Under the pieces are notes generated by a model. It did not search any database. It was not told the origin of the DNA and was given only the letters and a program-made list of their open reading frames with translations. Below, one piece after another: positions 51,881 to 61,745 of a DNA stretch of 64,000 nt. The number at the start of each line of letters is the position of its first letter. Position 1 is the first letter of the stretch. This stretch comes from Anaerolineales bacterium (GTDB lineage: Bacteria; Chloroflexota; Anaerolineae; Anaerolineales; Villigracilaceae): assembly GCA_016789305.1 (NCBI GenBank), contig JAEURJ010000013.1, positions 672,566 through 736,565 of the forward strand, read 5' to 3'. The translations under genes were made by a program, and so were the position numbers.

Positions 51881-52819
51881 CTAAAGAAATCCCCCGCGGC
51901 GAAGAATTTGTTTAACACAGTTATGGGTTTCAGCGGCCAAACTACGCCAATTGATTGCACCAAGAAACGTAGCTACTCGCTGTTCTATTTCTGGAGTGAT
52001 ATGTTCATATCCCGCAAACAAATTCTCGTTGGCGAATTGCGTGTTAGCAACAACTACGGCATTACAAGAACTGCCAGCGATTAGGCCAAGCCTCAACTGT
52101 TTCGTGGTGTCCACATCAAGGATATCCAATGTTTGGTCTAATAAGACCTCCAAGCGCAGAAGACCATCATGCTTATGTCGCAGTAGCCACAAATCATCCA
52201 ACAGCTTTTTGCGCGTTGGTGTAGCATTTTTCCTGAAACCTGCACTCGCGATGAGAGCCTTTGGGTTTCCAATTGAATTTTTCACAGACTGGATTTCCAG
52301 CCGATACTGAGGCGCGACCTCAATATACAATCCATCTGGCCCCTTATCTTCTGGTTGTATATTTGGTCTGGAATGAGAAAATTCAATTTGAGGCGGTTGA
52401 TAACCTGCCCCTCTTTGTTTTTTTTCTACAGCCAATCTCATCCAGAATGATAAATGTTCAGAGAGATGATTACGAAACCGCGGAACACTTAGCAAGACAG
52501 CCTCTACATCATGATCGAGATTTCCAGCCGCCAAATGCACAGTTTGCGCAGCTCTACCATGAACCATTTCAATTAAATTTCGGGATTCACCGAACTGACT
52601 TCCTATATATAGCTGTCCCAACATTAAGCACATTCTGGGAAATTCTTCTTCAAATTCAGGTAAAAGCGGATCATCACGCCAGGACTTGTTGTCAAAATAA
52701 CACGATATTCCTGGAACAGTGGGCCGAATATCAATGTAGTCCACAAGCCAGTTCCATGAATCCTGCAAATCTTGCGCTGTTATCAAATCAACAAGCTGAG
52801 GCGGCATGCCTACACCCAT
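51881..52819 (-). CDS. Unknown partner of the helicase, possible nuclease
   Basis: The 312-residue protein begins MGVGMPPQLVDLI after GAGGGG. Near the middle, GPDGLYIEV (Asp162) and RLEIQSVKNS (Glu175, Gln177, Lys180) have the spacing and strand-like context of a degenerate PD-(D/E)XK nuclease site. HamA of Hachiman also has a DG...ExK pattern. The first 150 residues are helical; the end (CVKQILRRGGFL) is basic. It is fused in translation with the helicase (0-base gap), so a two-protein complex is likely. The nuclease assignment is only a hypothesis. Confidence 0.5.
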   Translation of the reverse strand: MGVGMPPQLVDLITAQDLQDSWNWLVDYIDIRPTVPGISCYFDNKSWRDDPLLPEFEEEFPRMCLMLGQLYIGSQFGESRNLIEMVHGRAAQTVHLAAGNLDHDVEAVLLSVPRFRNHLSEHLSFWMRLAVEKKQRGAGYQPPQIEFSHSRPNIQPEDKGPDGLYIEVAPQYRLEIQSVKNSIGNPKALIASAGFRKNATPTRKKLLDDLWLLRHKHDGLLRLEVLLDQTLDILDVDTTKQLRLGLIAGSSCNAVVVANTQFANENLFAGYEHITPEIEQRVATFLGAINWRSLAAETHNCVKQILRRGGFL

Positions 52820-52882
52820 GGACCCCTCTGTTCACTTAACTGCCAGAATACCGACTGCAAGTGCTCCAGCCTCCTCACCATG

Positions 52883-53653
52883 TTACATTCCATAGTCTAT
52901 CGGATTTTCCGTAATAAACTTTTGCAAGTCCTTAAAGTCATATTCAACCACTTTGACCGGTTTTCCAAATTGAGAATCCAGCTGCTGCAGCCGTAAACCT
53001 TTGTTGGGCCAAGCTTCCTTACTTTGAGGAGTAATCTTAAAATGCAGATTGGTTGAAGAGGATTGATTGTCTCTCAAGGAAATTGAAACGTAGTATCCGC
53101 TGTCATTGCCACGAATTTTTGTATTCTTGGATCCATCTTCTTCGCGCCAAAGTGATTCCAGCACCGACTTCTGGGCATCGCTATATGTAAAATGCAAACG
53201 TCGTTTTTGTCCATTTGCGGGCAGGTCCACTGTTTGATCTTTGACATCTCGGTCATAATCTGTTGATGAAAACAACCACCGCCCTGGATTGCTCTCTATA
53301 AATTGCTTGTCCACGTCAAACCATTCTATAGTTGCCAACAGCCGCTCGGAATTTGAAATTTTGCCATTCTTGTTTTTTGGTTCATTGGCCACAACAATAT
53401 AGGCACAGACGGTATAAAATCCAATAGGCCAAATTTTTTGTTCAAATCCAAAATCTTTCAGAACAATGTTCGGGGTTGTTTCATCTTTTCTTATTAATTT
53501 ATATTGCAGATATCCAATTTCGAGAACAAGGATTATTACTGTAAGCCACCAAACATAATTGGTATTTGTGCCCCAATAGTTATTGATAGCCACATTTAGA
53601 AGTATAGTCAAGACTGCTACAACAACTGGCAAATAAGTTATGGTTTGTTTCAT
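52883..53653 (-). CDS. Membrane-anchored protein of unknown function in the defence operon
   Basis: The 256-residue protein has two N-terminal membrane helices (residues about 6-26 and 36-56), with only a short loop between. A cytosolic domain of about 195 residues, rich in beta strands (IVLKDFGFEQKIWPIGFYTV, YYVSISLRDNQSSST, LHFKITPQ), follows. I recognise no family. The 2-TM plus soluble domain layout occurs in membrane-acting effectors of defence systems. It lies 63 bases upstream of the helicase pair and 150 bases downstream of the STAND operon. Confidence 0.65.
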   Translation of the reverse strand: MKQTITYLPVVVAVLTILLNVAINNYWGTNTNYVWWLTVIILVLEIGYLQYKLIRKDETTPNIVLKDFGFEQKIWPIGFYTVCAYIVVANEPKNKNGKISNSERLLATIEWFDVDKQFIESNPGRWLFSSTDYDRDVKDQTVDLPANGQKRRLHFTYSDAQKSVLESLWREEDGSKNTKIRGNDSGYYVSISLRDNQSSSTNLHFKITPQSKEAWPNKGLRLQQLDSQFGKPVKVVEYDFKDLQKFITENPIDYGM

Positions 53654-53704
53654 GTGCTCACCTCCTACACAAGATTATATCGCACCACCTCAACGTATGG
53701 TACG

Positions 53705-53748
53705 ATCCGCCTCCCTTTTATTCCACTAGCATAAAAAGGGAGGCGGAT
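53705..53748. terminator. Hairpin between the STAND operon and the membrane protein
   Basis: ATCCGCCTCCCTTTT pairs perfectly with AAAAGGGAGGCGGAT around a 14-base loop. The stem is strong but has no T-tract after it, so it may be a weak terminator or an mRNA-end stabiliser separating two defence units. Confidence 0.6.
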
Positions 53749-53803
53749 TGCGTGCCACGTACACGTTTTCATGATTAATCTTTTTAAAAAAATTACGGTT
53801 CGT

Positions 53804-54574
53804 TCAGTCAGGATCACTTTCATCACCAATAGCAGAATGAGGTAAATCAGCTAAAGCCTGTAACTCAGCCACCAGCGCATCACGAATAACATTCCCAATC
53901 GCAAGCGCTTGATCGAGTTGCTTAATTCTCCCCTCCAGTTTTTCTCGTCTTACCTTTACTTCCAACTCAGAAGGATCCTCGGCACTTTTTTCATATACTA
54001 CTTTAATGATGATAGGGATATCACCTCTATCAAATGGTCCGAGAGCGTTTTCCAACCACTCTTGTGTTTTTTCATCAGCAGCATATAAGGCTGCTTGGTG
54101 TAAAGCGTATTCCAAACTAATCCTAGCACCCATATCGATATCACGGATTCGCTTTAGCCAATCTTCAATTTGAGGTGAATTCTTAGAATTTCTTTCTTCC
54201 GGCTCAAAATCAGCAAAATAAAATGGGCTGGAAGTCTCCGGGTCTAACTGTTCCAGAGTCTTAAAGATAGAATCGAAATCCGCAAACGGCCGTGCACCAC
54301 GTGGCAAAAATGATCTATGCTGCCATAATTTTATGATGGCAGCAAAAACATGTTGTTCCGTTTGTGCCTTGGCGGCACCGTTTTCACGTTTTGCCAGCGT
54401 GATTTGCTCTGCAATATAGTGCGCCATCCATCGAGAAAGTGTATCTCCCTCCGATTGCTCACCCAACTCTTTGATCAGGATTTTAGCCAATCTGATAGCG
54501 CGTTTTTGCGTCTCTGAGGCTTCCATCGGGTGAGAGGATATAGACTTTAATGTGGGGTGGTTTGTATCCGTCAT
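53804..54574 (-). CDS. Helical protein overlapping the STAND gene, likely accessory partner
   Basis: The 256-residue protein starts at 54574 with AGGAG eight bases upstream, inside the last 92 bases of the giant STAND gene in another frame. A conserved-looking helical core (KRAIRLAKILIKELGEQSEGDTLSRWMAHYIAEQI, shown as parts), a middle WLKRIRDIDMGARISLEYALHQAALYA, and a long coiled-coil end (RREKLEGRIKQLDQALAIGNVI) are visible. No catalytic motif is evident. The forced overlap means it is always made with the STAND protein; a regulatory or adaptor role is likely. No known family recognised. Confidence 0.65.
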   Translation of the reverse strand: MTDTNHPTLKSISSHPMEASETQKRAIRLAKILIKELGEQSEGDTLSRWMAHYIAEQITLAKRENGAAKAQTEQHVFAAIIKLWQHRSFLPRGARPFADFDSIFKTLEQLDPETSSPFYFADFEPEERNSKNSPQIEDWLKRIRDIDMGARISLEYALHQAALYAADEKTQEWLENALGPFDRGDIPIIIKVVYEKSAEDPSELEVKVRREKLEGRIKQLDQALAIGNVIRDALVAELQALADLPHSAIGDESDPD

Positions 54575-57500
54575 CTTCTTTTCTCCTGGATGATCGATAA
54601 CTAAAATTCCGCCGAATCTGTATTCTAAATACTAATTCGCAGTTCGTTGCCAAGCAAAGTTGTTTTAATATCGCTGTCGAAGCAGAGAGTCGATCTCCAT
54701 ATCTAGCTGACTCCTCACCTCGTCGTGGCTGCTTGGTCCTCCAAATATCTGACTTTAATGACAGCTTGCTCGTATCCCGTACAATCCAATTTCGATATTC
54801 GTCATCTGCGATCAACCCTAACGCCTCTGTTATTTTGTTTACAACTTTATATGGAGGAAAGCGTATCCCACCTCCATGCGGGTCAAATGAATCAAGTCCA
54901 CTTTGTGAATATCCTTGCTCAATCCATCCTTGAAGCTTAAAAGGTGGAAGGTCAATATCCTCATCATTTTCTTGATGTTCGGGCAAGTGGAAATCTTGTG
55001 GGTCAGAAAGAGTACTCACTGCATCCAAGAGAGATTGAGACGTTTCTGGAGATATCAGAGCACTTGAAATGTACAGGCTTTCCAAACAGTCCGCGTGATT
55101 TTCATCCCAATTTCCAGCTACATTCAACCATCTCTGGCCATCGCGCTCTTCAACAAGCACCTTGAGAAATTCAGCGTCAGAAATTTCCTCTCGCCAGTTA
55201 TCAGTTACAGATTTGTGTGCCCATTCTGGAAGCAAAAAGGGAACGGGATCACGTCTATCTGCAAGCCACCGCCCATCTCTGCGGGTTAGTAAATGGCGAT
55301 CTAGCCATTCATTCAAAGGGTCCTCAATAGGATCTTCAACATCCGTCGAATGCCGTCTGATTAAAATCGGCATCTTCTCAAGCAATCTTGCGGCAACTAC
55401 AAACATTGAATGATAAGACAGGTAAAAACTAAACCTATCTACTTGCGGATAAGAGCCATGGTCGTGCGACGTTAATTGCTGATCTCGGGATGAATTCCAC
55501 AACCTTACCCTTGGATCACCATCGTAACTACCATCATTTTTTATGTTCCACTCATTAATAATGACCTGTGTAGCAAGTTCAGCCACCTGATGCTCGTTGA
55601 TGCCAAAGAGCTTGCCGAGGGGATCAAACCAATAGCTATCAAAATCCCAGCCATGATAATGTTTGAGCGTGGTGTCAACCTCACCCTTAGCATGCCAAAA
55701 GCTCGTTTTGTCTTTGCTAAAATACTCTATATGCTCCACAGGAAGTTGGCTGACTCCTACCTGCTTAAGTTTTAATAATGCTTCAGCCGCATATGTTTCA
55801 GGAAATGCCTTTTCCAGGTTAATGGCAATTTGACTCGCATAGAATTGAATCAAAAGATGCGGTATAGAATCAGGTACTCCCATTTTTAAGAACGCTTCCG
55901 CGTGTTTCTTGATTACCTCCGGAGTATCGAGAGATACACGAGTTAAAGCAATAAGAAGATATAGTTGTGCATGTAAATAATAAAATGGAAAGTTATGGCT
56001 TCCAAAGGCATCCACAGTACCTTTTTCCATCCATTTAATTAGGCTATCAATTTCAGCTTCACAACCCATTTGCGCAAGGCGCCGAACAGAATGTACTGCT
56101 CTCCAGCGAATGTCAGCATGTGGAGACCCAAGATTTGACCAAATAAACCCCGAGAATGCCATAGTTATTTCCTTGGGTGGCTCCAACCAGGCGCTCCAGC
56201 TACCATCGGCATAATCTGGAGGTAGGTGCATTTCAAACCGAGTCAATCCAAAATCTAGAAGTTCAATAGCTTCCGTTGGTGAAATGAGAGGTGAGGCTAG
56301 TTGCCCAAATCCAAAGAATGTCCCAGCATCTACCAGTCCAAAGTTGTTAGCCAAACCCTCTAAAATTCCTTTACGAAGAGATGGCATTACCTCTTCACGA
56401 GCACCAATCTTCTCCATAAAATACTCTAAACCCCACTGACTCGTGAAATCAAGGGCATATCGCTTTCCAACTTGCTCAATGATCTTATTCCAGTCTTGTT
56501 GTATACTAATTTTCTGCTTCCAATCGTTGGGAATGGAAGCAAGTGCTGTCTGAATATCATACCTATAAACAAGCTCAGCGTTGACCAGCATTTTTAAAAA
56601 GCTGTTGGCAGCGCTCTCATCAATTCTGTTATAAACTTCCTCCCAAAATGAATAACGATTCCTGGTTCCAGGCGGCTCAGCTTCAAATCGTTGTATTGCT
56701 TGATGCAATCCATCGGCAGTAACCAAATCGAGTCCATCAAAAACCCCAGCCCACTCGATAGGTGTCTCTACTTGTTTCAAATTGCCTGGAGCATACGAAG
56801 CCTTGGATTTTTTTTCAGTGGTATCATCTGCAAAAGCATGAGCAACATTGAGTTCAGCTTCGTTGAGGCCATATTGACCGGCTGCTTTTTGTAGCTTTTC
56901 CCAATCCCATTCAGATGTTTCGTTCAGACGCAAGTCTCGAACTGTTGTATCCAGGATTTTTTGACGCCTTTCTAAAGAGTCATCCTTTTCCATGCAAAGA
57001 TATGCAAAATCTTCCAAGCCATATTCTTCGTAATATGCAGAGAGCGACCATCCGACTTGCGGAGAAATAATATTTGCGTCGACCAATTCTTCTGCTAAAG
57101 CCACAATTTGTCGATCAAGCCATCCAATCTCTCGATCTCGCCATCGGCCTAGGGTTGTCAATGCTGAAGTCGGCGATAGTCTTACGGAAGCCCTGATGGC
57201 TGCATTACGATTCCAATGTTTCTCTCTATCAACGTTGTCGCCTACCAACTCTGCAATTCGCATAAATCGATAAGCAATTTCAGGTGAAGTGGCGCCTTGA
57301 TGCGCACTGCGCCAAGCCAAGTCCACCATTGCTTCCCATCGTTGGACAAGCTCATCGCCAAACTTTGAAACAACCTCAATGGCTTTGTTGAAATAGGCCG
57401 CTGCATCTTCACGACTGGCCGCAAGGACTGCGCGAGCCAGGTCGATATACCATTCGGCTTGTTCTTCCGGGCCATCACTGTTGTTCGAGTCGACAAGCTC

Positions 57501-60500
57501 TCGCGCAGAAACTTCAAGTCGTCGTCGAAGGGGCGAAAGATGCTCCCAACGCATAGCACTTCGAACCGCTTCAACGGAATGTTGGATCTTAACTAGTTGG
57601 TTATCTTTCACATATTCAGTGTAGTATTGCTCCAATTGGTCTGGATTCTCTGGCCGGAAAAGCGTCAAAATATCAAAACAGATGCCAGAGATATCATACA
57701 ACAATGGATCACGCTCACGATATCTTTGCCCACGTGCAGTTTTCGACATTTCTTTTGCCTCAGTTAATGAGGTAAAGAGGTCTACTGTACCATTCACCAT
57801 AAGAACACTTCGAACCATATGCCACGGCAAAAGGGTTTCCACCGTCTCTTTAAATTCCGTGATTTCTTGATGATTAGATGCTGACATCGCTCTTTTGCTC
57901 TTGGCGGTTTTCACTTTCTTTGGGAGATATTCAGTTGGAAGGAGATCATCCGATTTTGGAGCGGGATTATTCTCTAATATGCATCTGAGCGCTACCGATC
58001 GCAAATAAACGCCGCGTTCTCCATCCGGGAAATCTCGGCTGACACTCAGTGAACCCCGGAGGGGAAAATATTTTTTTAGGGCTTTTAATATCTTAACTTT
58101 TGAATTCTTATTGGCTGCGCATGCTTCCAACAAAGATATCAGCCCTTCTCGGGTGGTATCTTTATACTCAATTATTGGCACGGGAATTTGTGTGCTTTTT
58201 GAGACCAGTAGATTTAGACATTTTGCAGTAGCTTTTGCAGGTGGAAACTGCCCAACAGTTAATAATTCCTGGGCTATCGCCATCATTAAGTACTGATAGC
58301 CCAGGCTCTTTTTGGGATGATCGAGTAGCGAAATTGCCATAATAGGCTCAAATTTTTTGGAGTCAATCAGCCTGCGAAAAAAAGTTCTTGAAACACGATA
58401 GATTACTTCTGCCGGGGTCCAGCTCAAAATAAAGTTCGCTACGCGTTCGAGATTTTCTATATTGAACCCTGCAAATACAAGCTCAACAATTTGCTCATCT
58501 TTCAACTTGTCTTCGGAATGCGCCTTTTGGGTTTTATCTCGAGACTTAATATACAAATCCAACCAATTAAATGCTGCCCGTAAGTAACCTCGGGCTTCTC
58601 CTTGAAAGTCAACGACTGAAGACAAAAGTGCAGCAGAATAAACATTTTCAGAACCATCCCATCTGCCCCGCAACAAACCTTTATAGGCAAGTTCTTGAAC
58701 TTTTTGTTCATCCTGTAATGGCGCAATTAGATCAACATTTTTCCGAAGAATCTTCAGTTGTCGTTTATCACCAGCGACCTCTTCCCCAGCACGAAGCGCC
58801 AACTTGATCGCATCGGCATAATGCTTAAGCTTCAATGCCGCTTTGAAAGCAAACTGCAGTCGATACACACGCACGTTGCGCTCATCTATGCGGTTTTCTT
58901 TTGGAAGCAGATCATCGGAGAGAGCTAAATTCACCAGCTCGTCATATTTACCGGCATTTAGAAATAGTATTGGTAAAGTCTGTGCAACATATGATGATTC
59001 GGAGGCCCAGGGTTCAAGAATCTTTATATAAGATGCTATTTGTGCTTCCGTGGCGGAGTAAGTAGTTCTAAACCAGGTTTCAGTAGGCTCATCTCTAAAC
59101 TGGACTGAAGTATCAGATAACCATATAGGTCTCCCTAAATCGGCCAGAAAGCTCTTCACATGTGCTTCATCAACACCAGCTGCTTTCGCCAGCACTTTAA
59201 GAGGCACAAATGGCGGTAGCGTAGCCAGGCCCATACAAATCGCATCAATGTGTTTTTGGTATTCTCTAGGCAATTTGTCTTTAACAGAGGAAACGGCAGA
59301 ATCTAATTGAGTTGCGATCTGTTTTTCAATAGTCGTACCAAATGGTCCTAAATCATCCAAGGTTTGAGCAATAGTTGCACGTTTCAAGCCCAATGCATTG
59401 GCTTGGACTCGCGGGTTTCCATTATTCGTTAAGCGATGAAACTCCAAGCCTTCAGCCTCGCTTGCTTCTGAATATTTACTTCTCAGGTGAGCAAGGGTTT
59501 CTTCCTGTGAAAAAGCCTCTAATTCAATCTTCAACACACTCGCTGATGGATCTAACAGGTCAACTCTTTCGGTTCGGCAGAGCGCTACCAGCCTACATCC
59601 CTCCGGCATTGGTTCACGCAACAATTCATGCACAAAACACGCTTCGCTTATTTCTTGCGCGGCCATTTCCGCATTATCTGCAGCGTCAATCACGATTACT
59701 AAAACTGCGCCTGGATTTGCCTGTTTCAACAAGTCTGCTGCAGTTTTTATCCTTGTCAGAAATCCCACTAAGATTTCATTCTCGAGTGCGGTAGATGGCG
59801 CGATAAAAGGGCTACATAGCTGTTGTGATGCTAATTCATTGGCAATTTGGATTAGTGCATCTCGGTGACGATGTCTTGGTTCACTTCGATTTCTGTAGCG
59901 TCCACCGCCAAAACAGTCATATACAATACCAAATGACCCTGGGAGCAACGATTCTTTTATCTGACGAGCAAACACCGATTTGCCCACGCCGCCAGCCGCA
60001 TGAATGATTATGTTATCCGTAGCATCGATTATTTGATCCCGCAATGTTTCATGCTGCTTCCTCGGGATCACTGAATCAAGTTTTTCAAATTCAGGAGGCG
60101 CGGGAAATAATTGACGCTCCGAGGTCGCACCGAGGCGAAACAGTACTTCCTCACGGTTAACGATTCGATTTGCAGCCAGCACCTTTTCCTGTACAAGGGC
60201 AATTATGTTGTTTATTTTAGGATCATCAACAGTTCCAGCCAGAAGTTGTGCTAACTCAGCACGAAGTTGATCTCGTTGCGCATCATAATTACCCTCTCCA
60301 TCAGCAAGAGTAAGAGATGCGCAAAAAGCGGTGAGATCTTTCTGATTTAACTTGGTATATTTTTTGATAGTCTTTAGAAAGCCAGCATTTCCTTTCTGGC
60401 CTAATGCTAGCGCAGTAACACCATCCTTAAACGTTTGAGAGATAGGCCTGTTGGTGACAATACAGAACCGAATGACGGATTTAGGCGAAACACTACCTGC

Positions 60501-60827
60501 TGTCTTCGACTGTTCAACATATCTTTTGGCAAAGTCTATAATTGTATCTCTGAGGTCGCTTAAATTAAATGGTTGGTCTGTACGTTTTGTTGTATGTTTA
60601 AGCTGATAATATGCAATTTCCTGCAGATCAGAATCTGCTAATTTCGAATATTCTGAAACATCTATTGCATATTCCCCAGCCAATTTGGACTCTTTTGACC
60701 CTTCAATCACGACATGTTGTAATGTAGATTTGGGATAAACGAGCTGCAAGCAACGACGCGCGGCCCAACGATAATGAAACGCATCTCCAGCCCTTGAGTA
60801 GCTTACCAGGTCATTTTCTATCGACAT
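54483..60827 (-). CDS. Giant Cap4-like nuclease/STAND NTPase defence protein (Avs-like)
   Basis: The N-terminal 170 residues of this 2114-residue protein resemble Cap4/DUF4297 nucleases: HYRWAARRCLQL, EYAIDVSEY and YYQLKHT (Gln75-x-Lys77 of the D...QxK site). A STAND-type NTPase follows, with Walker A AAGGVGKS (277-284) and Walker B VIVIDAADN (about 376). Then come winged-helix and more than 1200 residues of helical repeats that would sense a trigger. This nuclease-STAND-repeat order is that of antiviral Avs proteins, which bind conserved phage proteins and then degrade DNA. At 2114 residues it is larger than most Avs proteins. Confidence 0.8.
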   Translation of the reverse strand: MSIENDLVSYSRAGDAFHYRWAARRCLQLVYPKSTLQHVVIEGSKESKLAGEYAIDVSEYSKLADSDLQEIAYYQLKHTTKRTDQPFNLSDLRDTIIDFAKRYVEQSKTAGSVSPKSVIRFCIVTNRPISQTFKDGVTALALGQKGNAGFLKTIKKYTKLNQKDLTAFCASLTLADGEGNYDAQRDQLRAELAQLLAGTVDDPKINNIIALVQEKVLAANRIVNREEVLFRLGATSERQLFPAPPEFEKLDSVIPRKQHETLRDQIIDATDNIIIHAAGGVGKSVFARQIKESLLPGSFGIVYDCFGGGRYRNRSEPRHRHRDALIQIANELASQQLCSPFIAPSTALENEILVGFLTRIKTAADLLKQANPGAVLVIVIDAADNAEMAAQEISEACFVHELLREPMPEGCRLVALCRTERVDLLDPSASVLKIELEAFSQEETLAHLRSKYSEASEAEGLEFHRLTNNGNPRVQANALGLKRATIAQTLDDLGPFGTTIEKQIATQLDSAVSSVKDKLPREYQKHIDAICMGLATLPPFVPLKVLAKAAGVDEAHVKSFLADLGRPIWLSDTSVQFRDEPTETWFRTTYSATEAQIASYIKILEPWASESSYVAQTLPILFLNAGKYDELVNLALSDDLLPKENRIDERNVRVYRLQFAFKAALKLKHYADAIKLALRAGEEVAGDKRQLKILRKNVDLIAPLQDEQKVQELAYKGLLRGRWDGSENVYSAALLSSVVDFQGEARGYLRAAFNWLDLYIKSRDKTQKAHSEDKLKDEQIVELVFAGFNIENLERVANFILSWTPAEVIYRVSRTFFRRLIDSKKFEPIMAISLLDHPKKSLGYQYLMMAIAQELLTVGQFPPAKATAKCLNLLVSKSTQIPVPIIEYKDTTREGLISLLEACAANKNSKVKILKALKKYFPLRGSLSVSRDFPDGERGVYLRSVALRCILENNPAPKSDDLLPTEYLPKKVKTAKSKRAMSASNHQEITEFKETVETLLPWHMVRSVLMVNGTVDLFTSLTEAKEMSKTARGQRYRERDPLLYDISGICFDILTLFRPENPDQLEQYYTEYVKDNQLVKIQHSVEAVRSAMRWEHLSPLRRRLEVSARELVDSNNSDGPEEQAEWYIDLARAVLAASREDAAAYFNKAIEVVSKFGDELVQRWEAMVDLAWRSAHQGATSPEIAYRFMRIAELVGDNVDREKHWNRNAAIRASVRLSPTSALTTLGRWRDREIGWLDRQIVALAEELVDANIISPQVGWSLSAYYEEYGLEDFAYLCMEKDDSLERRQKILDTTVRDLRLNETSEWDWEKLQKAAGQYGLNEAELNVAHAFADDTTEKKSKASYAPGNLKQVETPIEWAGVFDGLDLVTADGLHQAIQRFEAEPPGTRNRYSFWEEVYNRIDESAANSFLKMLVNAELVYRYDIQTALASIPNDWKQKISIQQDWNKIIEQVGKRYALDFTSQWGLEYFMEKIGAREEVMPSLRKGILEGLANNFGLVDAGTFFGFGQLASPLISPTEAIELLDFGLTRFEMHLPPDYADGSWSAWLEPPKEITMAFSGFIWSNLGSPHADIRWRAVHSVRRLAQMGCEAEIDSLIKWMEKGTVDAFGSHNFPFYYLHAQLYLLIALTRVSLDTPEVIKKHAEAFLKMGVPDSIPHLLIQFYASQIAINLEKAFPETYAAEALLKLKQVGVSQLPVEHIEYFSKDKTSFWHAKGEVDTTLKHYHGWDFDSYWFDPLGKLFGINEHQVAELATQVIINEWNIKNDGSYDGDPRVRLWNSSRDQQLTSHDHGSYPQVDRFSFYLSYHSMFVVAARLLEKMPILIRRHSTDVEDPIEDPLNEWLDRHLLTRRDGRWLADRRDPVPFLLPEWAHKSVTDNWREEISDAEFLKVLVEERDGQRWLNVAGNWDENHADCLESLYISSALISPETSQSLLDAVSTLSDPQDFHLPEHQENDEDIDLPPFKLQGWIEQGYSQSGLDSFDPHGGGIRFPPYKVVNKITEALGLIADDEYRNWIVRDTSKLSLKSDIWRTKQPRRGEESARYGDRLSASTAILKQLCLATNCELVFRIQIRRNFSYRSSRRKEDDGYKPPHIKVYILSPDGSLRDAKTRYQIG

Positions 60828-61094
60828 TAGTTTAAGACCCTACACTATATTAGCGAATAACCAGAAATCGTGAACAAGTTTTCTATCCCCACGATCATAT
60901 CATTTCTTGGCGGAACTGGCGACTTAAATTGCTTACCCATTAATAATGAATCCGGGCTTCCCAGCTATCCTTCCTAGGAAAATAAGGATAGAATCCAAAT
61001 ATTACTGCATATTTAAGTTAGATGAGCACTAGGAGATGGGTGGCTATTGATGGAACCAAGTCTGAATTGCTGCAACCTATACAAATGAGAATTA

Positions 61095-61712
61095 ATGAAC
61101 CCTAAGAATCAAAACAATAGAATTTCGAATCTATTAGAGCATATTACGGACTTGCTATATAGGACATGGTCAGCTTTCTTGGTTGCCAAACACCTTGACG
61201 CAGTAATTGATGCGCCTGAATATGCTCCAAGTCGATACTTTTTATCATCTGTATATGGAGCCTGCATAGAATCGGCTATTTTGGGGTTTTCCAAATTGAT
61301 GTCAAACACAAAGAACGAAATTAGCATCCTCTATCTCTTGGAATTAGTCAGCAGAGAATCAGCACATTCGGCAGTGTCATACCGAGAAGAACTGCAAAGT
61401 TTTTCGCAAACACATAAACAGCAACTTCTAAGCATGCAGCCATTGGTTGATAATATCAAGATATGGCGCGATAAGGCCATTGCTCATAGTGACAGGATTC
61501 ATATTAATAACCCTAGTGCAATTGTTCAGGCTGAGATGATCGACATGGACGATCCAGGTCTGGAACTAATGCGATTGCAGGATCTTATTAATTTCTATAG
61601 ACAAGAATTTGGATTAGGTAATATTCGATTGCAAGAGGCCGAAACAAAAATGGCGAGCGAATGGCGCCATCTGGAAAAATTATTAAAGGAAAATGATTAT
61701 CCTGGTATATAG
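61095..61712 (+). CDS. HEPN (AbiU2-like) protein
   Basis: The 205-residue helical protein carries HEPN-type Arg125-Asp-x4-His131 in KIWRDKAIAHSDR, preceded by an AbiU2-like helix pair (FLSSVYGACIESAILGFSKLM). AbiU2-type HEPN proteins belong to abortive-infection systems. It is the first gene of a four-gene operon (gaps 33, 48 and 63 bases) and divergent from the STAND gene. The RNase function is inferred from the motif. Confidence 0.7.
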   Translation: MNPKNQNNRISNLLEHITDLLYRTWSAFLVAKHLDAVIDAPEYAPSRYFLSSVYGACIESAILGFSKLMSNTKNEISILYLLELVSRESAHSAVSYREELQSFSQTHKQQLLSMQPLVDNIKIWRDKAIAHSDRIHINNPSAIVQAEMIDMDDPGLELMRLQDLINFYRQEFGLGNIRLQEAETKMASEWRHLEKLLKENDYPGI

Positions 61713-61745
61713 GATAAGTCATCTAATCATCAGCAGGGAGCAACC

